Shown here: positions 34,855 to 44,350 of the stretch, in pieces
How the letters are laid out: the number at the start of each line of letters is the position of its first letter
Position numbering within the stretch: position 1 is the first letter of the stretch
NCBI GenBank assembly: GCA_016744375.1
Contig: JADGEM010000030.1
Span: forward strand, 1-52,401
Length of the DNA: 52,401 nucleotides
Reading direction: 5' to 3'
Source of the DNA: Gammaproteobacteria bacterium
GTDB lineage: Bacteria > Pseudomonadota > Gammaproteobacteria > GRL18
The notes under the pieces: model-generated
What the model was told of the DNA's origin: nothing
The model's input: the letters and a program-made list of their open reading frames with translations, nothing else
Databases searched by the model: none
Translations under genes and position numbers: made by a program

Positions 34855-36801
34855 TCAGAATAAGCCGCGGGTGAAAAATCCATCGACCACCAGAACCAGT
34901 AATATAAGTCCAATGCCTAATAATGTAAAACCAAGAATATGAGACAAGATATTCCATTGCTTTGATGGACCTTTGACCAGACGTTTTTCCAGTTCACCAG
35001 AAGCCTTAAGACGTTTGTATTCCTCTGGGCGTTCTTCTTTTAGTTCTTCCAGATCCCACACTCCAGTAAACATGACGGTATCAAGTGGGAATTTAGCAGG
35101 TCTGAAGTGATTATTAAAAAAGTGGACCACAAACAGTGTTAACACTGCCAGAAAGGCTTCAAGACCGTGGGCAATCGTGGCCAGATTAAAGATCCAACCT
35201 GGAAAGTATTGACCAACATCTTCATAAAACCAGAGTAATATTCCAGAGCTGCCAATAACAAAAGCACCCCAGTAAACAGCCCAATAATCAAATTTTTCCC
35301 AATAGGTCCAACGATCAAAATGAGGCTGTTTACCTTGACCAAAATACCAGCGGAACTGGCCTTTCATATCTTCCCAGTCTTTCATTCGAGGCAGGAGTGA
35401 GTCTGGGCCAAACCAGTCAAAATCTTTGCTTCTGAATATCCTAAACAGGACGACAGCTGCATGACCAAAAATTGCCAGGAGGAAAATAATCCCAGCCCAG
35501 TGATGCAGGGTGTTGAGTGTTGTAGAGCCTCCCAACATCGGTACCAGAAACATTGCCCAGTCTGTACTTGGATACATTACGACCATACCAGTTAAAACCA
35601 GAAACATCAGCGATAGAGCCAATAACCAGTGATTAATGCGCCAGTACCATTTAAAACGTTGAAAATAAATGCCACTGTGTTTTTTCTCTGGTTTCACGCG
35701 AATCGGATAACTGCGGGAATCACTATGCTGATAAATGACCGGACGCTCTTTCTTTTCTCGCCAGAACCATAGAACAGAGTGCATATAAAAGAAAATCAGA
35801 ACAGCAATAACCAGTGCCCCCATGCCCTTTCCAAGAATCCAGAGCTCAGGGTATTTTTCAAAATTACGGGTTGTGCCATGTGGATGATACTGAGCAAAAT
35901 TTTCATTGGCATTTTCATGACATTTTTGGCAGGTTTTTACAATATTTTTTTGGTTGACCGGTGATGCATCATTTTTTGTATGAGTAATATTATGGCTGTC
36001 ATGGCAATCAACACATCTAGGTGCTTCATTGCCTCCGTGCCAGGCAAGCTGACCATGAGGGCTTGCCATGTAGCCGTCTAATTCATTCTGGTGGCATTCG
36101 CCACAGCCGTCGGTAATAATTCTATGAGCCGATAGTTTTTTAATATCACTGACCTTGTGCGATGAATGGCAATCAGAACAGGTTGCTGAGTCACCTTTCC
36201 ATGGTGTTTTTAATGCGGAACCATGCATTGACTGGCGATATTCTTTTAAGGCTTTTTCATGACAGGAACCGCAGACTTCGGGTGATTTCAAGCGAAAGGT
36301 ATTGGCACGCTTATCATTAGATGGAAAAACATAATGGGCAGTATGACAGGTGGAACACTTGGCGTTATTCTTAATCCCCTGATCACCGTGAGCTGATACT
36401 TTATATTCGTTGGTATATGTGACCACTCTTTTTGGCGGCGGCCCGCCAAAAAGAGAGTTTCGTTTTTTGGCAGCAATGGAATCTTCTTCTGTTAATTTCT
36501 CATGACAGGTAATGCAGTCAACAGTGCTCAAGCCTTTTTTTCTATGTGGAACTTCCTCAATATCCGTATGGCAGTCTGTACACTGGCTGCTGCCATGAAC
36601 ACTGTCTTTAAATGTATGGGTGTCAATGAATAATTCTTTTTTTCCTAAAGAACCATGTTTTCCAACGGGCACGCTAAAACCGCGTTCCCCATGACATTCG
36701 GTACATTCAGCATCAGGGAAGGGTTTTGCCTGTAGTGAATTCATGCATGCAATAAAAAAAACTGAGAGAAACAGGCCTGGTAAAATTTTGAGTATACGCA
36801 T
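34855..36801 (-). CDS. Nine-haem cytochrome c fused to a cytochrome b561-like membrane domain
   Basis: The protein is a predicted periplasm-facing electron carrier. After a signal (ILPGLFLSVFFIACMNSLQA) come nine CXXCH motifs (CTECH, CTDCH, CITCH, CSTCH, CGSCH, CSDCH, CGECH, CVDCH, CQKCH) within about 340 residues. A C-terminal b-type cytochrome domain with several membrane helices (WRINHWLLALSLMFLVLTGM, LHHWAGIIFLLAIFGHAAVV, IAHGLEAFLAVLTLFVVHFF) has the histidines expected for haem b. I chose ATG 36801 because upstream codons run through a palindromic non-coding element. It follows an octahaem HAO-type gene and probably links that enzyme to quinones. Flow direction is unknown. Confidence 0.88.
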   Translation of the reverse strand: MRILKILPGLFLSVFFIACMNSLQAKPFPDAECTECHGERGFSVPVGKHGSLGKKELFIDTHTFKDSVHGSSQCTDCHTDIEEVPHRKKGLSTVDCITCHEKLTEEDSIAAKKRNSLFGGPPPKRVVTYTNEYKVSAHGDQGIKNNAKCSTCHTAHYVFPSNDKRANTFRLKSPEVCGSCHEKALKEYRQSMHGSALKTPWKGDSATCSDCHSSHKVSDIKKLSAHRIITDGCGECHQNELDGYMASPHGQLAWHGGNEAPRCVDCHDSHNITHTKNDASPVNQKNIVKTCQKCHENANENFAQYHPHGTTRNFEKYPELWILGKGMGALVIAVLIFFYMHSVLWFWREKKERPVIYQHSDSRSYPIRVKPEKKHSGIYFQRFKWYWRINHWLLALSLMFLVLTGMVVMYPSTDWAMFLVPMLGGSTTLNTLHHWAGIIFLLAIFGHAAVVLFRIFRSKDFDWFGPDSLLPRMKDWEDMKGQFRWYFGQGKQPHFDRWTYWEKFDYWAVYWGAFVIGSSGILLWFYEDVGQYFPGWIFNLATIAHGLEAFLAVLTLFVVHFFNNHFRPAKFPLDTVMFTGVWDLEELKEERPEEYKRLKASGELEKRLVKGPSKQWNILSHILGFTLLGIGLILLVLVVDGFFTRGLF

Positions 36802-36840
36802 AATAGAGGTAATAGTCTTTGAAAAATGATAACGAAAATA

Positions 36841-36934
36841 ACTTATTGAAATAACCCTTTTTTGACGTTTGAATCGCACTTTCCTGAGGTTTAAGTGAAA
36901 CCTCAGGGAGTCAAAAAGAGTTATTTCAATAAGT
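36841..36934. repeat. Nested inverted repeat between the two cytochrome genes
   Basis: Outer arms 36841-36866 and 36910-36934 pair over about 25 bp with one mismatch and one bulged base. Inside, CCTGAGGTTT (36883-36892) pairs perfectly with 36898-36907 around a 5-nt loop. A further hairpin (CTTCTCA with TGAGAAG) lies at about 36935-36967. In the mRNA this could terminate, attenuate or stabilise transcripts between the genes. Confidence 0.85.
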
Positions 36935-36979
36935 CTTCTCAACTCCGGAAAAAAGGGGCTGAGAAGATGAAGCTAAAGA

Positions 36980-38467
36980 TTACTTCTTGGTGGAACTGCT
37001 CTTACTCTCTGTGAAACCGTGATCATTGGTATCAATAGGGCGCCAGAACTTGGGTGGCTTTTTACCCAGATACCAGCGATGTAATGGTGAGTTAAGAGTT
37101 TCATTGAGAAGCTTCTCAACAGCATCAGCACCTTTGATATTGCCCTCTGCGCGTGCTTCTTTGATACGATGTTTGATGGAAGGCACAATTTCTATATAGA
37201 AACGTTCAGCCATAACAAACATTCCTTCCCAATGAGCATAGTCTGGAGCAAACATTGCCGCACCATGACGCGCACGACGACCTTCGTGATGCCATAATAG
37301 GAACCATTTCCACTCTAACTCTTCATTGAATTTAACTTTGTCCAGCAGTTCATGATCCAGCATGGCTTTAATCAATGCTTTAGTGGGAATCGCAAATTTA
37401 TTGTTATAGTTATCGACAAAGGCATCCAGTTGTTCAAAATGATTATCAACAGTACTGATGGCATGACAGTTCATGCAAACATTTTTCATGTCTTTACGTC
37501 GTTGTAACCAGGGTTTTACTTTTTTGCCCTGTTTAATCGCCTTGGCATCAATTTTGGTAGAAATTGGTGCCCTCAGGTTCCATGAAATACGAGCACCGAT
37601 ATCATGAGTGCTTGGTAAGTCAGGTGTTGCTGCCATATGACATGTGGCACAAGTGGGAGCTGAGTCATAATCTTCACCGACAACCCATTTTGCTGAATCC
37701 ATATTCATCTTGTCTATATTGGCTCTGAATGCAACACCATGAGCAGATTCTTCATAGATTTCTTTTTGTGGATGATCAGGACCCAGATGGCAACGTCCGC
37801 AGTTATCAGGGTGACGGGCTTGTTCAGAGCTGAACGTATGACGTAAGTGACAAGCAGAACAGGAACCCTTTGAGCCATCAGGATTTATCCGGCCAATACC
37901 TGTATTAGGCCAGCTCGAAGAATTTAACGTGCCATCTGAATTAACGCGGACAATAGAACCATGACAACCTGCACAACCAATTGTGGTGACCGGAGAGGTA
38001 CCGCTAAGGTTTGGACCACCTTCCACAACTTCAGCTAAAACGTTATCCAGAGAGCCTAAGATATTACCTGCAGTTGCATGATGACTGGCATCAAATTCTT
38101 TGGTCGTTTTTTCATGACATTGAGAGCAGTCCTTTGGGGAAACAAGCGGTGAGATGACAAAATCTTTGTGCATAATTGCATCTTTATCTGATTTTTTCGC
38201 TTCGTGGCATTCGTAACAGCCCACGTTGGCACCAAAGTGTTTAGATCGTCCCCACTGCTTATAAATTGCGGGTGATTTTTCTTTGTGGCAGGAGGCGCAG
38301 GTCTTGCTTTCATCACTCAAATGGCTAAGTCCTTTGTTTATTTTAAAGGGCTTATCTTCTGTGATTGTTGCAGGTGTGTTTGCATATATTGGGTTGGATA
38401 CAGCGAATAAAAGCAAAGAAGCACCCAAGGCAGCTTGCTTGATTATTCGAAGACAGTTAAATTTCAT
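36980..38467 (-). CDS. Octahaem cytochrome c of the hydroxylamine oxidoreductase (HAO) family
   Basis: The secreted 495-residue protein has a signal peptide (AALGASLLLFAVSNPIYA) and eight CXXCH motifs: CASCH, CYECH, CSQCH, CAGCH, CSACH, CGRCH, CATCH and CMNCH. The region after the last haem (HHEGRRARHGAAMFAPDYAHWEGMF) resembles HAO, where a Tyr in this stretch crosslinks the P460 haem; Tyr410 in DYAHW is the candidate here. HAO-family enzymes oxidise hydroxylamine or reduce nitrite/hydroxylamine, so the substrate is uncertain. AGAGG precedes the ATG. The next gene encodes a multihaem-b561 fusion that may be its membrane partner. Confidence 0.85.
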   Translation of the reverse strand: MKFNCLRIIKQAALGASLLLFAVSNPIYANTPATITEDKPFKINKGLSHLSDESKTCASCHKEKSPAIYKQWGRSKHFGANVGCYECHEAKKSDKDAIMHKDFVISPLVSPKDCSQCHEKTTKEFDASHHATAGNILGSLDNVLAEVVEGGPNLSGTSPVTTIGCAGCHGSIVRVNSDGTLNSSSWPNTGIGRINPDGSKGSCSACHLRHTFSSEQARHPDNCGRCHLGPDHPQKEIYEESAHGVAFRANIDKMNMDSAKWVVGEDYDSAPTCATCHMAATPDLPSTHDIGARISWNLRAPISTKIDAKAIKQGKKVKPWLQRRKDMKNVCMNCHAISTVDNHFEQLDAFVDNYNNKFAIPTKALIKAMLDHELLDKVKFNEELEWKWFLLWHHEGRRARHGAAMFAPDYAHWEGMFVMAERFYIEIVPSIKHRIKEARAEGNIKGADAVEKLLNETLNSPLHRWYLGKKPPKFWRPIDTNDHGFTESKSSSTKK

Positions 38468-38790
38468 CTAATAAATACCTCTCTAATGGGAAAGCAGTGA
38501 TTAATGAGTCTTAGCAAACAAAGTTTTGGATCGTTTGTAAAACAAAATTCAATTCTTAAGTAATGCCTCCTCAGGCAATCCTTTTAGAACTGAATAGCAA
38601 TTTAAATGCCAAAATTTTTTATTAAGTGGAAACAGGAATTAACCTATTGATTACATGGTTGATTTGCTTTTATTACAGACTATCTATGAATATCATAATA
38701 GAATAATTTTGTTCTATTGAGGTGCAAGACAGGTAGAATTGCCCTTAAATAAAACTAGACTGTTATCGTTGGTTAATAGATGGATTTAGG
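38468..38790. other. Intergenic region between rluA and the octahaem gene
   Basis: No coding frame is apparent. Promoters for the octahaem gene should lie here on the minus strand, but I see no convincing -35/-10 pair, FNR palindrome or sigma-54 site. A small inverted GCCT/AGGC near 38567-38578 is too short to interpret. Confidence 0.5.
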
Positions 38791-39462
38791 TTAAAAAGGG
38801 CAGTGGGAGTCAAACTTCATTCGTTTGTTCGTATCAGGATGTGTTATTTCCAGGTGCGTTGCATGTAACAATAATCGTTCAGACATTTTGAGAGCATCGG
38901 GTGAAGCATAAAGAGGATCGCCAATAATAGGGTGCCCTATGGCAAGCATATGGACTCGAAGCTGATGAGAACGACCGGTTATCGGGGTTAAAAGTACTCG
39001 TGTGTTCAGGTTTTTAGCAGCAGCATGACTTTCTTCGTCATCAAGAATCTGCCAGTATGTCTGAGAGGTCTTACCCTGTTTATGATCAACCATTTGTCGA
39101 GGACGATTTTCCCAGTCGCAGCGTAATGGCAGATTAATTTCACCACTGTCTTTATCCGGTTTGCCGAAGATGATTGCAGTGTATTTTTTGTGAACCTGAC
39201 GTTCCTGAAACTGGCGGCTCAGATGGCGGTGAACTTCTTTGCTTAATGCCAGAATAGTTAAACCGGATGTTTCCCAGTCTAAACGATGAACGGTTAAAAT
39301 ATCAGGGTAATCAGAGTTGAGACGACTGATAAGGCAGTCCTGTTTTTCTTCTCCACGACCGGGAACAGATAGTAATAAAGGTGGCTTATTGACCACAATC
39401 AGAAATTTATCAGCATAAATGATGTCGATTTTTTCTGTACTTGCCTGATAAGGTCTGCTCAT
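38791..39462 (-). CDS. rluA: Dual-specificity 23S rRNA/tRNA pseudouridine synthase RluA
   Basis: RluA makes pseudouridine at 23S position 746 and tRNA position 32. The 223-residue protein has VNKPPLLLSVPGRGEEKQD, catalytic Asp in VHRLDWETSG, LPLRCDWENRPRQ, PITGRSHQLRVHMLAIGHPIIGDPLYA and LLLHATHLEITHP, following the Escherichia coli enzyme almost motif by motif. There is no S4 domain, as expected for RluA rather than RluC or RluD. It lies 21 nt from sbcB on the same strand. Confidence 0.94.
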   Translation of the reverse strand: MSRPYQASTEKIDIIYADKFLIVVNKPPLLLSVPGRGEEKQDCLISRLNSDYPDILTVHRLDWETSGLTILALSKEVHRHLSRQFQERQVHKKYTAIIFGKPDKDSGEINLPLRCDWENRPRQMVDHKQGKTSQTYWQILDDEESHAAAKNLNTRVLLTPITGRSHQLRVHMLAIGHPIIGDPLYASPDALKMSERLLLHATHLEITHPDTNKRMKFDSHCPF

Positions 39463-39483
39463 AGTCTTTATATTAACTGTTTT

Positions 39484-40947
39484 TCAGGATAGACCGATCA
39501 AAGCCGGGTAAGCATCAAGTTGCTGGAGAAGCTGTCGGGTTTCTTCAGTAAGTTCTTCTTTTTGTAATTGCAGTAGTTCCTGCTGGTATTCATCAAGTTT
39601 AATACTGGCATCACCTTCTACATGGGTCATTCGTTTTATGCGATAGTGGTTCCAGCGTTCAATTTCATGCATAAAAAGGCTGTCAGGATAGTTTCGGCAG
39701 CGATAGCGAAATAACATTTCCTCCAGTCGTTCGTCATCAAAATTAAGAGTGAGATCACCCAGTTCAGATTCTTTGCTTGTCCTGATTATACTCATTTTTT
39801 CTTTATCATTGGTAGAGAAAAAACCACCTGAGTATAAGTTTTGATCTGGATCACTGGGTGATTCTGAATAGTGGGGTTTAAACGCTTCCTGAATCTTTTC
39901 AGGAAGACTCTGATCCGTTTTTAACTGCTGCAGATGCTGCTCGCATTGCTCAAGGTTGATGGCCCATTGCTTAATATTTTCAGTCGTGAGTGTTTTAAGT
40001 GGTACCAGAACCGGGCATTTATTCATATGGATAGTTTTTAATGGCAGGCGTTGTTCTCCTTCGAGTAAATCTTCATTTTTGGTAAAGATTAAGTGCTGGA
40101 TTTGCTCAATGCTCATCTTTAGAAGTGCTTCAGGCTTGGTGTGCAGTTCATAAACAATGACGGCATTTTTATTAACAGCATCCATAGCTAACGGAACCAC
40201 AATACCCATGTGTCCTTTTTTAGCAGAGTACATACCGCTAATATGAACAAATGGTGTCTGTTTCTGGATATTGATTAAATCCTGAACTTTGTACTTAAAG
40301 CGGTGATCATAGATATATTGGTATAGACGAGGCTGTTTATTTTTTATCATCCGTGCCACCTCTATGGTTGCTAGTACATCAGAAAGTGCATCATGAGCGG
40401 ATTCATGGACAATATTATTGGCTAGACTCAATGCTTCCAGCTTGAAACTGGTCTCCCCATCTTCACGTTTTGGCCATTGAATGCCATGGGGACGAAGTGC
40501 CTTTGTTAATCTTAATAAATCAATGATGTCCCAACGTGAATTACCATTTTGCCATTCACGTGCATAGGGATCATAAAAATTACGATACAGAGTATAGCGA
40601 GTAAATTCATCATCGAAACGGATGTTATTATAACCAACGGTACAAGTTCCGGGTTGTGCAAATTCAGCATGAATTTTAGCAATAAATTCAGCTTCAATTA
40701 AACCTTCCTTTAATGCCAGTTGAGGTGCTATTCCAGTGATTAGACAGGCTTGAGGGTTTGGTAAAAAATCATTGGCAGGGCGGCAATAGATGACCAGGGG
40801 GTCACCAATAATATTCAAATCTTCATCAGTACGAATACCGGCAAATTGCACTGGTCGATCACGTCTTGGATCAATGCCGAATGTCTCATAATCGTGCCAA
40901 TATAAAGTGTTGGACTTGCTTGATACTGCGGCATTTTTATTGTGCAT
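39484..40947 (-). CDS. sbcB: Exodeoxyribonuclease I
   Basis: ExoI degrades single-stranded DNA 3' to 5' and takes part in mismatch repair and recombination. The DnaQ-type exonuclease motifs are clear: YWHDYETFGIDPRRDRPVQFAG, TVGYNNIRFDDEFTRYTLYRNFYDPY, and the HxxxxD end motif in ESAHDALSDVLAT. The SH3-like and helical C-terminal regions follow (FRYRCRNYPDSL). At 487 residues it matches the family. AAGAAG precedes the ATG. Confidence 0.96.
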   Translation of the reverse strand: MHNKNAAVSSKSNTLYWHDYETFGIDPRRDRPVQFAGIRTDEDLNIIGDPLVIYCRPANDFLPNPQACLITGIAPQLALKEGLIEAEFIAKIHAEFAQPGTCTVGYNNIRFDDEFTRYTLYRNFYDPYAREWQNGNSRWDIIDLLRLTKALRPHGIQWPKREDGETSFKLEALSLANNIVHESAHDALSDVLATIEVARMIKNKQPRLYQYIYDHRFKYKVQDLINIQKQTPFVHISGMYSAKKGHMGIVVPLAMDAVNKNAVIVYELHTKPEALLKMSIEQIQHLIFTKNEDLLEGEQRLPLKTIHMNKCPVLVPLKTLTTENIKQWAINLEQCEQHLQQLKTDQSLPEKIQEAFKPHYSESPSDPDQNLYSGGFFSTNDKEKMSIIRTSKESELGDLTLNFDDERLEEMLFRYRCRNYPDSLFMHEIERWNHYRIKRMTHVEGDASIKLDEYQQELLQLQKEELTEETRQLLQQLDAYPALIGLS

Positions 40948-40982
40948 TGTTAACTTCTTGATAACGACTCTTGATTAAAAGT

Positions 40983-42461
40983 TTATTTCTTTTCTGATTT
41001 TTCCTGTTCAGCCAGAGCATCAGCCCATGGATCTTCTTCTTCAGGTTGTTCAGTTGATTGTGTTTCCGTTTCAGCTTCGCTGGAAGCCTGTTCAGCCAGA
41101 GCATCGGCCCATGGATCTTCTTCAGGTTGTTCAGTTGATTGTGTTTCCGTCTCAGTTTCACTGGAAGCCTGCTCAGCGAGGGCATCAGCCCATGGATCCT
41201 TTTCCTCTTCAGGTTGTCCGGTTGATTGTGTTTCTGTCTCAGCTTCACTGGAGGCCTGCTCAGCGAGGGCATCAGCCCATGGATCCTCTTCCTCTTCAGA
41301 TTGTCCGGTTGGCTGTGTTTCTGTCTCAGCTTCACTGGAAGTCTGCTCAGCGAGGGCATCAGCCCATGGATCCTCTTCCTCTTCAGATTGTCCGGTTGAT
41401 TGTGTTTCTATCTCAGCTTCACTGGAGGCCTGCTCAGCAAGAGCATCAGCCCATGGATCGTCTTCTTCATCGTTTGCCGGTTCAGTCGTTTCCGGTATGT
41501 CGGTTTCTTGTTTACCTTCACTTTGCTGAGCCTCTTCAAGGTTGACCGCTGCTGAGTCCTTTGAGTTTTCATCTTCATCTAAGGTATCAAGATCCATATT
41601 AAGCTCGTCATTAATACCCAGATTGACCGCAGTACTATCGTCTAAAGTTGCATCATTATTATCTAAATCAACAGAAACAGGGCTATTATCAGAATTCTTA
41701 ATGGCATCCAGATTAAAGCTATCAATCTTATCATGAGAATCATTTGCAGGAGGAGCTAGTGTGCTTGGGTCATTATTATTTTCCAGACGCTGATCACGGA
41801 GATAGATAATGGCGTCTAGGACTTTCTGAGCATTTGATTCAACTTCCTGTCCTGTTTTACGGCCGTGTTCAGTCATCAGAGATGTAATGGTTTCCAGCGC
41901 TTCAAATAAATGCTCATTGAGTTCTGTGTTTTTCAGCCTGAGCTCTGATAACTCTTTCAAATGAGCATCATTGGATTCAGCCTGCTCACGAGCCAGGATG
42001 GTTGCATTGGCAGTTTCTTCACTACCCGTTGTTTCAGCTTCTGGGGATTCAATCTCGGGTGATTCAGGGGCAGCAGTGACGGTTGCTGCCTGCCCTGAGC
42101 CATTGATTTTAAGGAATACATCATTATTTTCAATAATATTTTCTGGATAATCTAATAAACGATAAATATCATGACGAAGGTAGAGGGTGACGAATTCTTT
42201 AATTAAATTCTTTTCATTTTGAAATAGTTTTTCAGCTTGTTCTTCAGAATTTCCTTTAAAGCCAATTGCAGTTATTTGTTTTTTTAGAGCAGCAATTCGT
42301 TCCTCTTTACTATTTGTATAATCACTGACTAGTTCATTAACGGCTTTCATGTCTTTTCGTTTGGCCTTTATATTAAAAATAATCATAATAATTAATATGA
42401 GTAAAAGGACAATACTGGCTTCTGCTGTTAGGATAAATAGCTTAGGGATTAAGGCTTCCAT
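40983..42461 (-). CDS. Membrane-anchored protein with six DPWADALAEQ repeats
   Basis: One N-terminal membrane helix (ASIVLLLILIIMIIFNI, about 14-30) is followed by a helical cytoplasmic region (about 35-125), an acidic low-complexity segment, and six tandem copies of DPWADALAEQ (C-terminal 160 residues) spaced by Glu/Thr/Ser-rich linkers. I know of no family for the whole protein. The repeat closely resembles the N-terminal DDLWAEALSEQ of FliN, which takes part in CheY-P binding. The ATG overlaps the stop of the upstream VWA gene (TAATG), so the two are co-translated and perhaps partners. Confidence 0.75.
   Translation of the reverse strand: MEALIPKLFILTAEASIVLLLILIIMIIFNIKAKRKDMKAVNELVSDYTNSKEERIAALKKQITAIGFKGNSEEQAEKLFQNEKNLIKEFVTLYLRHDIYRLLDYPENIIENNDVFLKINGSGQAATVTAAPESPEIESPEAETTGSEETANATILAREQAESNDAHLKELSELRLKNTELNEHLFEALETITSLMTEHGRKTGQEVESNAQKVLDAIIYLRDQRLENNNDPSTLAPPANDSHDKIDSFNLDAIKNSDNSPVSVDLDNNDATLDDSTAVNLGINDELNMDLDTLDEDENSKDSAAVNLEEAQQSEGKQETDIPETTEPANDEEDDPWADALAEQASSEAEIETQSTGQSEEEEDPWADALAEQTSSEAETETQPTGQSEEEEDPWADALAEQASSEAETETQSTGQPEEEKDPWADALAEQASSETETETQSTEQPEEDPWADALAEQASSEAETETQSTEQPEEEDPWADALAEQEKSEKK
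41004..41461 (-). repeat. Tandem coding repeat, six units of 81-87 nt
   Basis: The segment GCATCAGCCCATGGATC (or one-base variants) recurs at about 41018, 41102, 41182, 41269, 41356 and 41443 on the plus strand. Periods are 81-87 nt, always in multiples of three, so unit number can change while keeping the frame. Confidence 0.93.
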
Positions 42462-44350
42462 TATTCAAGTTCTCCTGTCAGCTCATCATAAGCGGTTTCA
42501 CGTGCTTTTTTCCATTTACGATAGCCAAACCATCCACCAACACCAACAATAATATTCACTATAATTGCAATTATAGTCCCCATGAGCCAATCAGGCTCTT
42601 CTACCACTTCCGGCAGAACTTCCTGAACTTCTTCAATGCTCTCCTGAACGGGCTCATCAGTTAATAGTTGATCAGGACTTAAGATCAAATTATCAAATGC
42701 GGGTAGATTAAGTTGGATTGGTTGTGAGGTATAATCAATAGGGCGACCTGTGAGGGTTTTGGTTTGCATGTGAACAATAATATGGTAATCCTTTTCAGGA
42801 TCCAGGTTTTCACTCTCATATGACCATTCCAGAAGGTTAGGATTTGCCTGCTGTAATTTAATTGTTTCACCTATATTATCATCATGTAATGTACTGCCTT
42901 CTATTAAGGATGCACTCATTTTCATTTTTGCCGGATTCACAAATTCAATATTCGGACTGACTAAAATCTGATGATAGTTTTTATTGTTTTTCTGTAGTTG
43001 TTCAACACGTGTGTTGATTAGTTTAGTATCATGTACAATGACAGAATGGTTAATTTCACGCTGTAATGTGTCAGTACTTGCCTTAAAAGTAAACTGGTTT
43101 TTACCAAGTTTCAGGGTGTTCCTGAGTTTCAGGTTAAAGAAGCTGTCATAGGCTTCTGCATCTCCTCGTAAACCATTATCACGTAAGAACCAACGTTTTT
43201 TATTGGCTGTTTCTTTTATTGAAGTATCTTTTTGCATCACAGACATAGAGATAAACTGGGTGAAGTTGTCATCAGTTATCTGTTTATTATTGTCCGTCAT
43301 GAAAAGAGTGAGATTTAAGTGTTCGCCAAGAAATAAATTATTTGGAATTCGGTTGGTCTGTATTTGCAAGTTGGTAATAACTAAAACCCGGTTATCAGGA
43401 TCGGTTTGAGCATTGATGGACCATTCACCAGTTTTTGGGCGGGTGATGGTAATGAGATCATAGTTTTTTTCCGACTGCCACTTTACATAAGAGGGGATTT
43501 TTTTTAGAGTGTAGTTTTTTTTGTCAGGTTCAATGACTTCTGTCGGACGTGAATTTTTTGGTTTAAATACTAATAAGGTTAATTCAAGAATTGATTCATC
43601 AACGATAAATTTATTATCGACAAGAGGAATGGTATCAGGTTTTGTTGTTTTTTCAAATAAGCGCAGAAAGATTCGTTCCAGTTGCTCGGCGCTGTTTGTC
43701 TGTTCGAAACCACCATCTGTTTTTGTTGAAAGTTCTTTTAAAAATTCATGATCAGCATTTTTAGAAAGTGCAATGGTATGAATGCTTGCCCCTGTTTTCA
43801 TTATGTCAGGCAATAATTTTTTTAAAATTCGGGTTCGTTCCTGGCTGTTTTTAGTATCATCCTTACCGATATCAATCATACCATCAGTTAAAAGAATGAT
43901 GCTGCGTTTATTTAGTTTAGAAGGTTTTTCCCCCCAGTCAGCGACTGCAGTTTCCAGTGCTAGACCAATATTGGTAAAAAGATCATGAGAATGAATTTGA
44001 TTACTGGCCTCTTGAGCATTTTTTCTCCACTTTTCATTGGTCAGGCCCAGAGGAACCAGTGGGACAGTTTTGGTTCCAAAATTCCAGACTGCCGCTGTTG
44101 TATTATCTGGCAGCAATCCGGTGAGTAAGCGTAAGGCAGGTAGACGTAGATTATTGGGATCATTTTTTTTCATACTGCCTGAAACATCAATGAGCACCCT
44201 GATATCACTACTTTGATTCTGTGGTTCGATTTGTTGGGCGGCTTCAGTCATAGAAGTAGGCCCAAGGCTGAGCCCTAAGCAAAAAAAAGTAAACAAAAAC
44301 TTAAGCATGTATGTGGTTTTTTTCATTGCTAAAGCCGGTGTTATAGGCAT
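42461..44350 (-). CDS. VWA-domain membrane protein (TIGR03503-like)
   Basis: After a signal peptide (LKFLFTFFCLGLSLGPTS) a von Willebrand A domain (about residues 45-240) has the metal site DVSGSMKKNDPNN, NFGTK and LLTDGMIDIGK. A long beta-rich region follows, then a C-terminal membrane helix (GTIIAIIVNIIVGVGGWFGY) and a short cytoplasmic tail. It is mostly periplasmic. It resembles the gammaproteobacterial TIGR03503 family of unknown function. I chose ATG 44350 because AAGG lies 7 nt upstream; the ATG at 44368 has no such site. It is followed by the repeat protein with a 1-nt-type stop/start overlap. Confidence 0.8.
   Translation of the reverse strand: MPITPALAMKKTTYMLKFLFTFFCLGLSLGPTSMTEAAQQIEPQNQSSDIRVLIDVSGSMKKNDPNNLRLPALRLLTGLLPDNTTAAVWNFGTKTVPLVPLGLTNEKWRKNAQEASNQIHSHDLFTNIGLALETAVADWGEKPSKLNKRSIILLTDGMIDIGKDDTKNSQERTRILKKLLPDIMKTGASIHTIALSKNADHEFLKELSTKTDGGFEQTNSAEQLERIFLRLFEKTTKPDTIPLVDNKFIVDESILELTLLVFKPKNSRPTEVIEPDKKNYTLKKIPSYVKWQSEKNYDLITITRPKTGEWSINAQTDPDNRVLVITNLQIQTNRIPNNLFLGEHLNLTLFMTDNNKQITDDNFTQFISMSVMQKDTSIKETANKKRWFLRDNGLRGDAEAYDSFFNLKLRNTLKLGKNQFTFKASTDTLQREINHSVIVHDTKLINTRVEQLQKNNKNYHQILVSPNIEFVNPAKMKMSASLIEGSTLHDDNIGETIKLQQANPNLLEWSYESENLDPEKDYHIIVHMQTKTLTGRPIDYTSQPIQLNLPAFDNLILSPDQLLTDEPVQESIEEVQEVLPEVVEEPDWLMGTIIAIIVNIIVGVGGWFGYRKWKKARETAYDELTGELE

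Noticed and set aside
36802..36942. 47-residue N-terminal extension of the nine-haem cytochrome
   Set aside because: It consists of the nested inverted repeat and basic residues before a clear signal peptide at 36801.
41027..41545. 172-codon forward frame opposite the repeat protein
   Set aside because: Created by the same 81-87-nt in-frame repeat on the other strand; the reverse frame has the membrane helix, operon overlap and ribosome site.
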